Positions 44,391 to 52,554 of a stretch of DNA of 64,000 bases are shown here, one piece after another. Position 1 is the first letter of the stretch, and each line of letters starts with the position of its first letter. Under the pieces are notes generated by a model. The model saw only the letters and a list, made by a program, of their open reading frames with translations. It searched no databases and had not been told where the DNA came from. The stretch spans positions 930,001 to 994,000 of the forward strand of contig NZ_AP023189.1 in assembly GCF_012767755.2 (NCBI RefSeq). Direction: 5' to 3'. The position numbers were made by a program, and so were the translations under genes. This DNA comes from Pseudomonas tohonis. Lineage in GTDB: Bacteria > Pseudomonadota > Gammaproteobacteria > Pseudomonadales > Pseudomonadaceae.

Positions 44391-44717
44391 TTGGCTCTGT
44401 TGGCGTTAAGTGTTGCTAGCAGATTTGTAGCCCGGTTGATTGCCGAGTTTTGCTGATGGTTTCTGTTTCGCCTTGCCGGGCGAGTCACTTTTCTCAATCG
44501 TCGGGATGCCGAACCACAGAAAAGTAACCAAAAGCGCTTGCCCCTCCATACGGGTCTGGCTGAAGCCAGACTTCCCTCGCTCCATCATCATTTCAGGGGC
44601 ACGGCGTAACGGGCCATCCATGGCCCGGTACGCCTTTCGCGACATCCATGTCGCTCAACCCCTGAAACGACGATTGCGCTCGGCCTCCTGAAAGGGGCGT
44701 TTGGCGGCTGCTCCAAC
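44391..44717 (+). repeat. Dispersed structured repeat, copy 2 (after HxlR)
   Basis: This 327-bp element matches 33922-34226. Its hairpins are GTCACTTTTCT/AGAAAAGTAAC (44484-44528), GTCTGGCT-GA-AGCCAGAC (44554-44571), GGCGTA...TACGCC (44603-44634), and GCGACAT-CC-ATGTCGC (44639-44654), with outer TTTCAGGGG/CCCCTGAAA (44591-44667). A partial REP (GTGGGAGCGAATTAATT) precedes it. Together with the GTAGGATGG repeat at 44785 it fills the 44362-44845 gap; no gene is seen there. Confidence 0.75.
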
Positions 44718-44845
44718 ATCGATGCTCACGACTTCACATTGATGTGCGCATCACCACCGGGTGGACGCCGTGGCTGGCGGTTTTCGTAGGATGGTGTAGA
44801 GCGAAGCGAAACCCATGCTGGGGGTCGGCACCCTGCCCGGGTGTT

Positions 44846-45295
44846 TCAGAGCCCCCGATAGCGCGGCACCTTTTCCCACTGCATCCACAGCTCGCCTTGC
44901 CAATCCAGCAGCACCAGGCAGCGGGACTGCCAATCGAGCATCACCCGCCGTGGCTGCTGGCGCGCGCTGATGTACTGGTCGCGCAGGGTGGGGATCACGT
45001 CGCGGGCGAGCCATTCCTCCAGGTGCCGGAGCTCGGGGTGGCCGAAGCGAAGCATGGCCTGGTACAGGCCCCCTTCACTGACGAGCTGGACCTCCTCCTC
45101 GCTGCCCGTGGCGTAGGCGAAGCGGGCCTTGCGAACCTGATAGGGACGCAGGCGACGGTGCAGCGCCTGGGGGTGGTGCAGCCCCAGCAGGCGGGCGAAG
45201 TCGTAGGCGCAGAACCAGGGTTGGTCATCGATCATCACGCCGCGCAGCGGGCGGCCGTGGCGGTGGAAGAAGGTGGGGGTGAGTGCGTCATGCAT
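44846..45295 (-). CDS. Bro-N domain antirepressor-like protein, orphan
   Basis: A 149-residue protein with a single Bro-N (phage antirepressor) domain: FHRHGRPLRGVMIDDQPWFCAYDFARLLGLHHPQALHRRLRPYQV (in parts), then LVSEGGLYQAMLRFGHPELRHLEEWLARDVIPTLRDQY (in parts). Phage antirepressors of this class bind DNA or repressors. No other phage gene is near, so it is a domesticated or degenerate remnant. Its 5' region on the same strand is an unusually structured element (45355-45540). There is no linked C-terminal Ant domain. ATG 45295. Confidence 0.88.
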   Translation of the reverse strand: MHDALTPTFFHRHGRPLRGVMIDDQPWFCAYDFARLLGLHHPQALHRRLRPYQVRKARFAYATGSEEEVQLVSEGGLYQAMLRFGHPELRHLEEWLARDVIPTLRDQYISARQQPRRVMLDWQSRCLVLLDWQGELWMQWEKVPRYRGL

Positions 45296-45354
45296 GATGT
45301 GTAACTCCCGTAGTTGGTCAGGGAGCTGCCGGCTTCGTCGTCATTCGAAGGGGT

Positions 45355-45540
45355 GGCAGACCGCAACGGGGTTGACGAACCGGATCATGCACCGGCAGAC
45401 CGCTAAGGTCTCCCCGCGCGGTCTGCCATAGAGGGCGTGCAGTTTAAGAAACTGCACGCTAGACCGGTGCCACGGGAAGCGTCCGTCGTTTCCCGCCGGC
45501 ACCGTAGGCATAGCGCGCGCATGATTCAGGTCGTCAAACC
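45355..45540 (-). other. Structured leader element upstream of the Bro-N gene
   Basis: Imperfect inverted repeats at 45369-45390 and 45519-45540 (18 of 22 positions match) enclose three hairpins: GGCAGACCGC/GCGGTCTGCC (45394-45427), GCGTGCAGTTT-AAG-AAACTGCACGC (45435-45459, perfect), and CGGTGCC...CGGGAA/TTCCCG...GGCACCG (45465-45504). GGCAGACCGC also occurs as a direct repeat at 45355. Read towards the gene, it would fold as a multibranch 5' leader. No open frame fits. Confidence 0.6.
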
Positions 45541-45750
45541 CGGCCGCGGGATTGACCGCGACCGGGCGAACTTAGGGAGCGGGTGGGAGGCGAACAAGGG
45601 GTTGCGGCGGGTTTGGGAAATTTCCGCGCGGCACGTGGGGCGCCCGTAGGATGGGTAGAGCTCCGCGAAACCCATGCTGCCGGTCCGGCGCCGGCGTCAG
45701 GTCGGAGCCTCGAATCGATGGGTTTCGCTTCGCTCTACGCCATCCTACGG

Positions 45751-46242
45751 CTGCATTTGGGGCGCATGCGTGTGAGGTTTTTCGCGGATGAATCCGCTCC
45801 CACAAAAGACGGTGCGTACCTGTGGGAGCGAATTCATTCGCGATGGGTTGGCGCGGCCTACCAGGTAACCACGAACGGACGCTTGCGGCCTTCCCGGGGG
45901 GGCGGGTTTCGGGGCTGCATTTGCGGGGCCGCGTGTGAGGGCTTTTCGCGGATGAATCCGCTCCCACAAAAGGCGGTGCGTACCTGTGGGAGCGAATTCA
46001 TTCGCGATGGGTTGGCGCGGCCTACCAGGTATCCCCGAACGGATGCTTGCGGCCTTCCCGGGGGGGCGGGTTTCGGGGCTGCATTTGCGGGGCTGCGTGT
46101 GAGGGCTTTTCGCGGATGAATCCGCTCCCACAAAAGGCGGTGCGTACCTGTGGGAGCGAATTCATTCGCGATGGGTTGGCGCGGCCTACCAGGTATCCAC
46201 GAACGGGCGCTTGCGGCCTTCCCGGGGGGAGGGTTTCGGCGC
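45751..46242. repeat. 164-bp tandem repeat, three copies, including a gene 3' end
   Basis: Three units with an exact 164-bp period start at 45751, 45915 and 46079 (CTGCATTTG). Each contains a REP pair, TCGCGGATGAATCCGCTCC and GGAGCGAATTCATTCGCGA, which form one long hairpin, followed by GGCGCGGCCTACCAGG and CTTGCGGCCTTCCCGGG. In the third unit the last ~57 bp are the real 3' end and stop (46186) of the acyl-CoA carboxylase gene; units 1 and 2 are copies of that gene end. The rest of 45541-45750 holds GTAGGATGGG repeats only. Confidence 0.85.
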
Positions 46243-49200
46243 GGCGTTGAGGCCGCGCAGGAGCCAGGCGCGGGTTTCCTCCGGGTCGATGACGGCGTCG
46301 ATCTCCAGGAAGCTGGCCATGTTGATGGCTTTGCCGTTCTGGTAGGCCTTGGCGACCATCTTGTCGAACAGCTTCTGCCGCTCTTCGAGGTCTTCCACGG
46401 CGGCCAGTTCCTTGGCGAAACCCAGGCGTACCGCGCCCTCCAGGCCCATGGCACCGAACTCGCCGCTGGGCCAGGCGATGGTGAACAGCGGCGAGTGGAA
46501 GCTGCCCGCCGCCATGGCCTGGGCGCCGAGGCCGTAGCCCTTGCGCAGCACCACGGTGAAGAAGGGCACCGAGAGGCTGGCGGCGGCGACGAACATGCGC
46601 GAGACATGGCGCACCGTGGCCTGTTTCTCCGACTCCGGGCCGACCATGAAGCCGGGGGTGTCGCAGAGCGAGAGCATGGGGATGTCGAAGGCGTCGCACA
46701 GCTGCATGAAGCGCGCGGCCTTGTCGCCGGCCTGGGCGTCGATGGCGCCACCCAGGTGCATGGGGTTGTTGGCCAGCAGGCCGAAGGGCTTGCCCTCGAT
46801 GCGGATGAAGGCGGTGATCATCCCCGGGGCGAACTGGCGGCGCAGCTCCAGCACCGAGCCCTCGTCGGCCAGCAGGCCGATCACCGTGCGGATGTCGTAG
46901 ACGCGCAGGCGGTTCTCGGGGATGGCATGGCGCAGTTCGCGCTGGTCGGCGCATCGCCAATCGCTGACCGTGCCCTGGAAGTAGGCCAGGTAGCGCTTGG
47001 CCACGGCCACCGCTTCGGCTTCGTCCTCCACCAGCACGTCGATCACGCCGTTGGGGCCCTGTACCGAGGTGGGGCCGACGTCCTCGGCCTTGAAGCTGCC
47101 CAGGCCGCCGCCCTCGATCATCGCCGGGCCGGCCATGCCGATGCTGGCGTTGCGGGTGGCGATGATCACGTCGCAGCAGCCCAGCAACGCGGCGTTGCCG
47201 GCGAAACAGCGGCCGGAGACGACGCCCACCAGCGGCACCAGGCCGGAGAGCCGGGCCATGGCGACGAAGGTGTGGCAGTCCAGCCCGGCCACGCCGACGA
47301 AGTCGGTATCCCCCGGCCGGCCGCCACCGCCTTCGGCGAACAGCACCAGCGGCAGGCGCCATTGTTCGGCGAGGCCGAGCATGCGGTCGGTCTTCTTGTG
47401 GTTCATCACGCCCTGGGTGCCGGCGAACACGGTGTAGTCGTAGGAGATGGCCATGCAGCGCGCGGCCTCGCTGCCGAAGTGTTCGGCATTGACGGTGCCG
47501 AGCCCCGCCACCAGGCCATCGGCCGGGCTCTGCTGGATCAGCTCGTCCAGGGTGCGGCGACGGCGCTGGGCGGCCAGGGCCAGGGCGCCGTATTCGATGA
47601 AGCTGCCGGCGTCGAGCAGGTCGTCGAGGTTCTCGCGGGTGGTGCGCTGGCCGGTCTTGCGGCGGCGCGCCACGGCGTCGGGGCGGCGTTCGTCGCGGGT
47701 GATGGCGTGGCGCTCCAGCACCTCGGCGAGGTCGGCGCGGATGTGCGCCAGGTCGAGGCTTTCCTCGCTGGCCACGGCATCGCCGTCCACCTCGGCCGGT
47801 TCCAGGTAGAGCAGCGCGGCGCCTTCGAACAGGGCATCGCCAGGGGCCACGGGCAGCGCGCGGACGATGCCGCTGTGGCTGGCCTTGACCACGAATTCCA
47901 TTTTCATCGCCTCCAGCACCGCCACTGCCTGGCCGACGGCGACGGCATCGCCCTCGTCCACCTCCAGGCTGACCAGTACGCCCTGGCTGGGGGCGTTCAG
48001 GGCGATGCAGCCAGCCGGCACGTCGGCCACGGCGGCGTGCGCGGCCTGGCCGCCGGCGCCGCTGACGAACAGGTGCGGGTGGGCGGCCTGTTGCGGGGCC
48101 AGCAGCGCGGCGATGTGCTGTTCGATGAAGCGGGTGCTGACGCGGTTGTCCGCCAGCTCCGGGCGGCGCAGCAGGTTCTGCAGGAAGTGGATGTTGCTCG
48201 CCACGCCCTCCAGGCGGAATTCGCAGAGGGCGCGGTAGGCGCGGCGCAGGGCGGCGGGGAAGTCCTCGCCCTGGACGATGACCTTGGCCAGCAGCGAGTC
48301 GTAGCTGGGGCTGGTGGCGTAGCCGGCGTAGCCGTAGCCGTCGACGCGGATGCCGGCGCCACTGGGCGGCTCGTAGGCGCTGATGACGCCGCCGGCCGGG
48401 CGCGCGCTGCCGTCGGCCTGCATGGTTTCCAGGTTGATCCGCAGCTGCACGGCGAAGCCCCGGGGCGCGGCCGGTTGCGCCAGGCCCAGTTCGGCGAGGG
48501 TGGCGCCGGCGGCGATGCGCAGTTGCACCTGTACCAGGTCGATGCCGGTGACCGCTTCGGTGATGCAGTGCTCCACCTGGATGCGCGGGTTGGCCTCCAT
48601 GAACACGAAGTCGCCACGCGCATCGTCGACGAGGAATTCGAAGGTGCCGATGCCGCGATAGCGGGCCTCGGCTGCCAGGGTCAGGGCGGCGTCGAGGATG
48701 CGCTGGCGCAGCGCCGGGTCGAGCCCCGGTGCGGGCGCGATCTCGATGACCTTCTGGTTGCGCCGCTGCAGGCTGCAATCGCGTTCCCACAGGTGGCTGA
48801 CCGCCTCGCCGTCACCGACCACCTGCACCTCGATGTGCCGGGCCTGCTCGATCAGCCGCTCGACGTAGAGCGCGTCGTTGCCGAAGGCGGTGCGCGCTTC
48901 CGACTGGCAGCGCGCGTAGGCCTCTTCCAGCTCGGCGGCATCGCGCACCGGGCGCATGCCCCGGCCGCCGCCCCCGGCCAGGGCCTTGAGCATGATCGGG
49001 CCGCTTTCGAGGAAGGCGCGGGCCTCCTCCAGGGTGGTGGCGCGGTTGCTGCCGGCGGCCAGGGGCACGCCGCAGCGTTCGGCCAGCTCGCGGGCGCGGG
49101 CCTTGTCGCCGAAGGTGTCCAGGGCCTCCGGCGTGGGGCCGATGAAGCGCACGCCGGCCCCTTCGCAGAGGCGTGCGAAGGCGGCGTTCTCGCTGAGGAA

Positions 49201-49455
49201 GCCGTAGCCCGGGTGCACGGCGTCGCAGCCGCTGGCCAGGGCTGCGTCGAGCAGCTGCTGCATGTCCAGGTAGGCGGCCGCGCCCCGGCCCTTGAGCGCC
49301 ACGGCCCGGTCGGCCTTGCGCAGGTGCAGGGAGGCGGCGTCGTCCTCGGCGTACACCGCGACGCTGGGGATATCCAGCTCGGCGGCGGCACGGGCGATGC
49401 GGATGGCGATCTCGCCACGGTTGGCGATCAGCAGGCGGGTGATGGGTCGGTTCAC
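46186..49455 (-). CDS. Single-chain acyl-CoA carboxylase (biotin carboxylase-BCCP-carboxyltransferase)
   Basis: A 1089-residue multidomain protein, longer than any one ACC subunit. Residues 1-450 are biotin carboxylase (LLIANRGEIAIRIARA, GGGGRGMR, and FMEANPRIQVEHCITE). The biotinyl site is EAMKMEF with K518. Residues ~590-1075 are a fused carboxyltransferase (FVGVAGLDCHTF, GPAMIEGGG, DTPGFMVGP). Its size and order match P. aeruginosa PA1400, often mislabelled pyruvate carboxylase, and the long-chain acyl-CoA carboxylase type described in mycobacteria. No allosteric pyruvate carboxylase domain is seen. The 3' end is the third unit of a 164-bp tandem repeat, so the last ~18 residues are encoded there. 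Confidence 0.88.
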   Translation of the reverse strand: MNRPITRLLIANRGEIAIRIARAAAELDIPSVAVYAEDDAASLHLRKADRAVALKGRGAAAYLDMQQLLDAALASGCDAVHPGYGFLSENAAFARLCEGAGVRFIGPTPEALDTFGDKARARELAERCGVPLAAGSNRATTLEEARAFLESGPIMLKALAGGGGRGMRPVRDAAELEEAYARCQSEARTAFGNDALYVERLIEQARHIEVQVVGDGEAVSHLWERDCSLQRRNQKVIEIAPAPGLDPALRQRILDAALTLAAEARYRGIGTFEFLVDDARGDFVFMEANPRIQVEHCITEAVTGIDLVQVQLRIAAGATLAELGLAQPAAPRGFAVQLRINLETMQADGSARPAGGVISAYEPPSGAGIRVDGYGYAGYATSPSYDSLLAKVIVQGEDFPAALRRAYRALCEFRLEGVASNIHFLQNLLRRPELADNRVSTRFIEQHIAALLAPQQAAHPHLFVSGAGGQAAHAAVADVPAGCIALNAPSQGVLVSLEVDEGDAVAVGQAVAVLEAMKMEFVVKASHSGIVRALPVAPGDALFEGAALLYLEPAEVDGDAVASEESLDLAHIRADLAEVLERHAITRDERRPDAVARRRKTGQRTTRENLDDLLDAGSFIEYGALALAAQRRRRTLDELIQQSPADGLVAGLGTVNAEHFGSEAARCMAISYDYTVFAGTQGVMNHKKTDRMLGLAEQWRLPLVLFAEGGGGRPGDTDFVGVAGLDCHTFVAMARLSGLVPLVGVVSGRCFAGNAALLGCCDVIIATRNASIGMAGPAMIEGGGLGSFKAEDVGPTSVQGPNGVIDVLVEDEAEAVAVAKRYLAYFQGTVSDWRCADQRELRHAIPENRLRVYDIRTVIGLLADEGSVLELRRQFAPGMITAFIRIEGKPFGLLANNPMHLGGAIDAQAGDKAARFMQLCDAFDIPMLSLCDTPGFMVGPESEKQATVRHVSRMFVAAASLSVPFFTVVLRKGYGLGAQAMAAGSFHSPLFTIAWPSGEFGAMGLEGAVRLGFAKELAAVEDLEERQKLFDKMVAKAYQNGKAINMASFLEIDAVIDPEETRAWLLRGLNAAPKPSPREGRKRPFVDTW

Positions 49456-49685
49456 AGCAGCTCTTCCAGTGGGTTCTTCTTGGTCTTGTCGTTGTGCCGC
49501 AGGATGGCCTTCATCCTAGACAGTCCCGTTCGGCGCAGGACCGATGTTCGCCCTGCCGAATACCCCTTTCTCAGGGTGGCTGATGGAGCTTGCGCGGGAA
49601 GTGAGGACTTTTGTCCTGATCGGACCTTGCCGGCCGCCACGCCCTCAAGTATCTGTGGCGCCTTCCTCCGCCCCCAAGGACGACC

Positions 49686-50582
49686 ATGAACGAATTGCTG
49701 CACAGCCTGGATTGGGTGCTGCCCCTGCGCAGCGACGCGCTGACGCCGCTGATGCGCTTCTTCACCCTGCTCGGGTACGAGAAATTCATCCTCTTCTTCC
49801 TGCCCCTGGGCTACTGGGCCTGGCACCGTGCGGTGTTCTTCCGCCTGCTGGTGCTGGTGGCGATCACCGCGCTGCTCAATGCCTGGCTCAAGGACTACTG
49901 GCAGGACCCGCGACCGGACATCGCCCTGCGCATGGACAACGAGGTGGGCGAGAGCTTCGGCCTGCCCAGCGGGCACGCGCAGATTTCGGTGGTGATCTGG
50001 TTCTGGCTGGCGCTCGAAGTACGGCGCCTGTGGTTCTGGGCGCTGGCCTGCACCCTGGTGGCGGGCATCCTCTTCAGCCGCCTGTACCTGGGTGCCCACG
50101 ACATCGAGGACCTGATCGGCGGCTCGCTGCTGGGCGCCGCGACCCTCGGCTGCTTCGCCCTGGCGCAGCGCTGGCAGGGCTGGCGCGAGGTGCCGGCGCT
50201 GGTGCTGCTGATGCTGATCATCGGTGCCACCGCGCTGGCGTATTTCACCTGGCGTGGCGAGCCGCCGAGCTACGTGCCGCTGCTGGCGGGGCTGATGGTC
50301 GCCGTGCTGTACGGCTATCGCCACCTGGACTTCTCGGTGGAGGTCGCGGTGTGGCGGCGGGTGCTGGCGGCGGTGATCGGCGCGCTGGCATTCATCGGCC
50401 TGCAATGGGCGCTCAAGCATATCGGCTTCGCCTTCTCCCTCGATGGCCAGGCCTGGCAGGCGTTCCGCGGGTTGGTGATGGGCGGCTTCGTCGCCGCGCT
50501 GATGCCCTGGTTGCTGGTGCGCCTCGGCCTGCTCAAGGCGCGCCGCGAACCGGCACCCCGGGCGCTGGCCCAGACGGCCTGA
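49686..50582 (+). CDS. PAP2-family membrane phosphatase
   Basis: A 298-residue inner-membrane protein with about eight helices and the three PAP2 catalytic motifs: KDYWQDPRP (K69, R76), PSGHAQ (about 94-99), and SRLYLGAHDIED (R and H). These enzymes dephosphorylate lipid phosphates such as undecaprenyl diphosphate or phosphatidic acid. The helical extension after residue 170 is longer than in minimal PAP2 proteins. It diverges from the acyl-CoA carboxylase gene across 230 bp in which no clear element stands out. Confidence 0.9.
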   Translation: MNELLHSLDWVLPLRSDALTPLMRFFTLLGYEKFILFFLPLGYWAWHRAVFFRLLVLVAITALLNAWLKDYWQDPRPDIALRMDNEVGESFGLPSGHAQISVVIWFWLALEVRRLWFWALACTLVAGILFSRLYLGAHDIEDLIGGSLLGAATLGCFALAQRWQGWREVPALVLLMLIIGATALAYFTWRGEPPSYVPLLAGLMVAVLYGYRHLDFSVEVAVWRRVLAAVIGALAFIGLQWALKHIGFAFSLDGQAWQAFRGLVMGGFVAALMPWLLVRLGLLKARREPAPRALAQTA

Positions 50583-50589
50583 ATGAAAC

Positions 50590-50616
50590 GCCGCCGATGA
50601 GCGACTCATCGGCGGC
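50590..50616. terminator. Hairpin between convergent PAP2 and cupin genes
   Basis: GCCGCCGATGAG-CGA-CTCATCGGCGGC is a perfect 12-bp stem with a 3-base loop, 8 bp after the PAP2 stop and 41 bp after the cupin gene's stop on the other strand. There is no T-run; it may act as a bidirectional terminator or mRNA 3' protector. Confidence 0.6.
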
Positions 50617-50656
50617 GCATGTCTCGCTGCTTTCCCGGGGCCGGTGGCCCCCTTCT

Positions 50657-51046
50657 TCAGGCCGGCTGGCTGGCCAGGGCCGGCGGGTGCGCGCTGCTCT
50701 CGCCATGGCGGGGCATCACCGCCAGGACCGCGGCCTCGCGCCCGTTGAGGCGGTGCCAGAGGCCACGCGGCACCACCAGGATGGAACCGGCGCGGACGGT
50801 TTCCTGCAGCACGCCGATGGCGGCCAGCAGGGTGATGTCCAGTTCGCCCTCGAGCACCTGCAGCAGCTTGTCGCCGTCCGGGTGGCGTTCCCAGGGCGAC
50901 TCGCCGGTGAGGCGCCCCAGGTGGATGGCGCTGGCGCCGGGCTGGAAAGGCATCAGCTGGGTGAGCGGCTGGGTTTGCGGCTCCAGCGTCATGATCCGCC
51001 CGCTGCGGATACTGTCGAGAGCCGTGTGGATGTCGATCGCCTTCAT
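50657..51046 (-). CDS. Small cupin-domain protein
   Basis: A 129-residue single-domain cupin. WERHPDGDKLLQVLEGELDITL is the first cupin motif and AGSILVVPRGLWHRLNGRE the second, holding probable metal-binding histidines and glutamate. A metal-dependent small-molecule binding or isomerase role is possible; no substrate can be assigned. It stands alone between the PAP2 and OprD-like genes. Confidence 0.82.
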   Translation of the reverse strand: MKAIDIHTALDSIRSGRIMTLEPQTQPLTQLMPFQPGASAIHLGRLTGESPWERHPDGDKLLQVLEGELDITLLAAIGVLQETVRAGSILVVPRGLWHRLNGREAAVLAVMPRHGESSAHPPALASQPA

Positions 51047-51151
51047 GGGTGCCTCCAGGCTGGTTGACCAAGGTCGGGCAGGGCCAGGACGACGTTAACA
51101 GCGGAGGCGGGTAGGGCGTTGCTGAAGCTTGGGTAGGACGCCCGGCGGGCA

Positions 51152-51172
51152 GGCCCCGGCGTGGCCGGGGCC
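51152..51172. other. Hairpin after the OprD-like porin gene
   Basis: GGCCCCGGC-GTG-GCCGGGGCC is a perfect 9-bp stem, 14 bp past the porin stop. No T-run follows on either strand. It may mark the end of the porin transcript. Confidence 0.5.
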
Positions 51173-51186
51173 ATTCGGGCCGCTGC

Positions 51187-52554
51187 CTAGAACAACGCCA
51201 GGCTGTAGGTGAGGAAGACCCGGTTCTGGTCGACGTCGCTGCTCGCCTGGCTGCGCAGGCTGGCGTTGCGCCAGGTGATGCCCAGGCCCTTGGCCGGGCC
51301 GGCCTGCACCACGTAGGCCAGGGTGAAGTCCCGTTCCCACTCCTGCAGGTGCCCGCGTTCGGAGCGGATGCCGCTGCCCTTGAGGTAGGCGACGTTGCTG
51401 CTCAGCCCCGGCAGCCCCCAGGCGCCGAAATCCAGCCCGTACTGGGCCAGCCAGGTGCGTTCGCCGGCGCGGGCGAAGCTGTTCAACTGGCGGTCGGTGA
51501 TCAGGTAGACGTCGCTGCCGTTGCCCTGGTTGGGCTGGATGAAGTGGCTGTCGCCGCTCAGGCGCTGATAGCCGGCGCCGAGGGTGTGGGCGCCGAGGCT
51601 CCAGCTGAACAGGGCGCTCCAGGCGCGGTTGTCCACCTTGCCGCGATGGGCGCCGCTCTCGCCGTTGCCGGGGCCGTAGTAGCCGGCGGCGGTGTAGCCC
51701 TCGGCGCGGCCGCTGCGGCTGGCGTTGCGGCCGGTGGCGCGGGTATCGAAGTGGCGCAGGTCGGTCTTCAGCGTGCCCAGGGGCAGCGCCTGTTCGTGGT
51801 TGAGGCCGACGAAGTGCTGGCGATAGAAGTCCTCCAGCTGGCCCAGGTAGTACTGCACCTGCAGTTGCTCGTTGACCTGGTAGTCCAGGCCGAGGAAGTC
51901 GAAGGCGTCGCTGTGGCGGGCCGGCGCCGCGCTGACGGCGTTGCCGGGCTTGCGCGGGCTGTTGGCGCCGTTGATGGAGAGGTCGTCGCGGTGGCTCTGG
52001 GCGCGCCCCTTGGCCTGGCGCAGGCGGCCGGCCAGCAGGGTGAGGTCGTCGAACTCGCGCACCGTCAGCTGGGCGCCTTCGAAGGTCTGCGGCAGCAGGC
52101 GCCCGTCGTTGGCCTTGATCACCGGCAGGCGCGGGATCAGGGTGCCGACCCGCGCCTCGCTGGCGCCGACTCGCAGCTTGGCGGTGAGCCCGAGGCTGCT
52201 GAATTCGTCGCGGGCGCGGCCGTCGTGCTCCAGGGGGAGCAGGGCGCTGGGGGTGCGGGCCTGGTCGGCCTTGCCGGCGCGGCCACCGCCGTCCAGGCGG
52301 AGGCCGAGCAGGCCGATGGCGTCGAGGCCGACGCCCACCGTGCCCTCGGTGTAGCCGGACTGGTAGTCCAGACGCAGGCCCTGGCCCCATTCCTCGGTCT
52401 GGCCGGCGTGGCCGTCGCGGTTGTCCTGGTTGAAGTAGAAGTTGCGCAGCGACAGGGTGGCGTGGCTGTCGTCGAGGAAACCACCCGCCTCGGCCAGGCC
52501 CAGGGCGAGGGCCAGCGACAGGGCGAGGGGAAGGCGGAAATGAATGGCGGTCAT
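51187..52554 (-). CDS. OprD-family outer-membrane porin
   Basis: A 455-residue precursor with a signal peptide (MTAIHFRLPLALSLALALGLAEA), the OprD start GGFLDDSHATLSLRNFYFNQDNR, and an 18-strand barrel ending in VFLTYSLALF. OprD porins pass small organic anions, amino acids and similar solutes. It overlaps the phosphatase gene upstream by 4 bp and so belongs to the downstream end of the same cluster, suggesting that its solute is the same compound handled by the ABC transporter and phosphatase. Confidence 0.92.
   Translation of the reverse strand: MTAIHFRLPLALSLALALGLAEAGGFLDDSHATLSLRNFYFNQDNRDGHAGQTEEWGQGLRLDYQSGYTEGTVGVGLDAIGLLGLRLDGGGRAGKADQARTPSALLPLEHDGRARDEFSSLGLTAKLRVGASEARVGTLIPRLPVIKANDGRLLPQTFEGAQLTVREFDDLTLLAGRLRQAKGRAQSHRDDLSINGANSPRKPGNAVSAAPARHSDAFDFLGLDYQVNEQLQVQYYLGQLEDFYRQHFVGLNHEQALPLGTLKTDLRHFDTRATGRNASRSGRAEGYTAAGYYGPGNGESGAHRGKVDNRAWSALFSWSLGAHTLGAGYQRLSGDSHFIQPNQGNGSDVYLITDRQLNSFARAGERTWLAQYGLDFGAWGLPGLSSNVAYLKGSGIRSERGHLQEWERDFTLAYVVQAGPAKGLGITWRNASLRSQASSDVDQNRVFLTYSLALF

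Noticed and set aside
44362..45295. Prophage remnant around the Bro-N gene
   Set aside because: Apart from the Bro-N domain no integrase, repressor, structural or lysis gene is present, and no att-like direct repeats flank it.
45751..46242. CRISPR-like array
   Set aside because: The repeated unit is a contiguous 164-bp tandem duplication without spacers of unique sequence, and no cas genes are in the window.
45583..46250. Small proteins containing SEFIRDG-type peptides in the tandem repeat
   Set aside because: These frames arise from REP units (GGGAGCGAATTCATTCGCGA). They have no ribosome sites or family matches beyond the repeat itself.
46150..49689. 1179-residue plus-strand open frame antisense to the carboxylase
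   Set aside because: Shadow of the acyl-CoA carboxylase gene; no recognisable domain.
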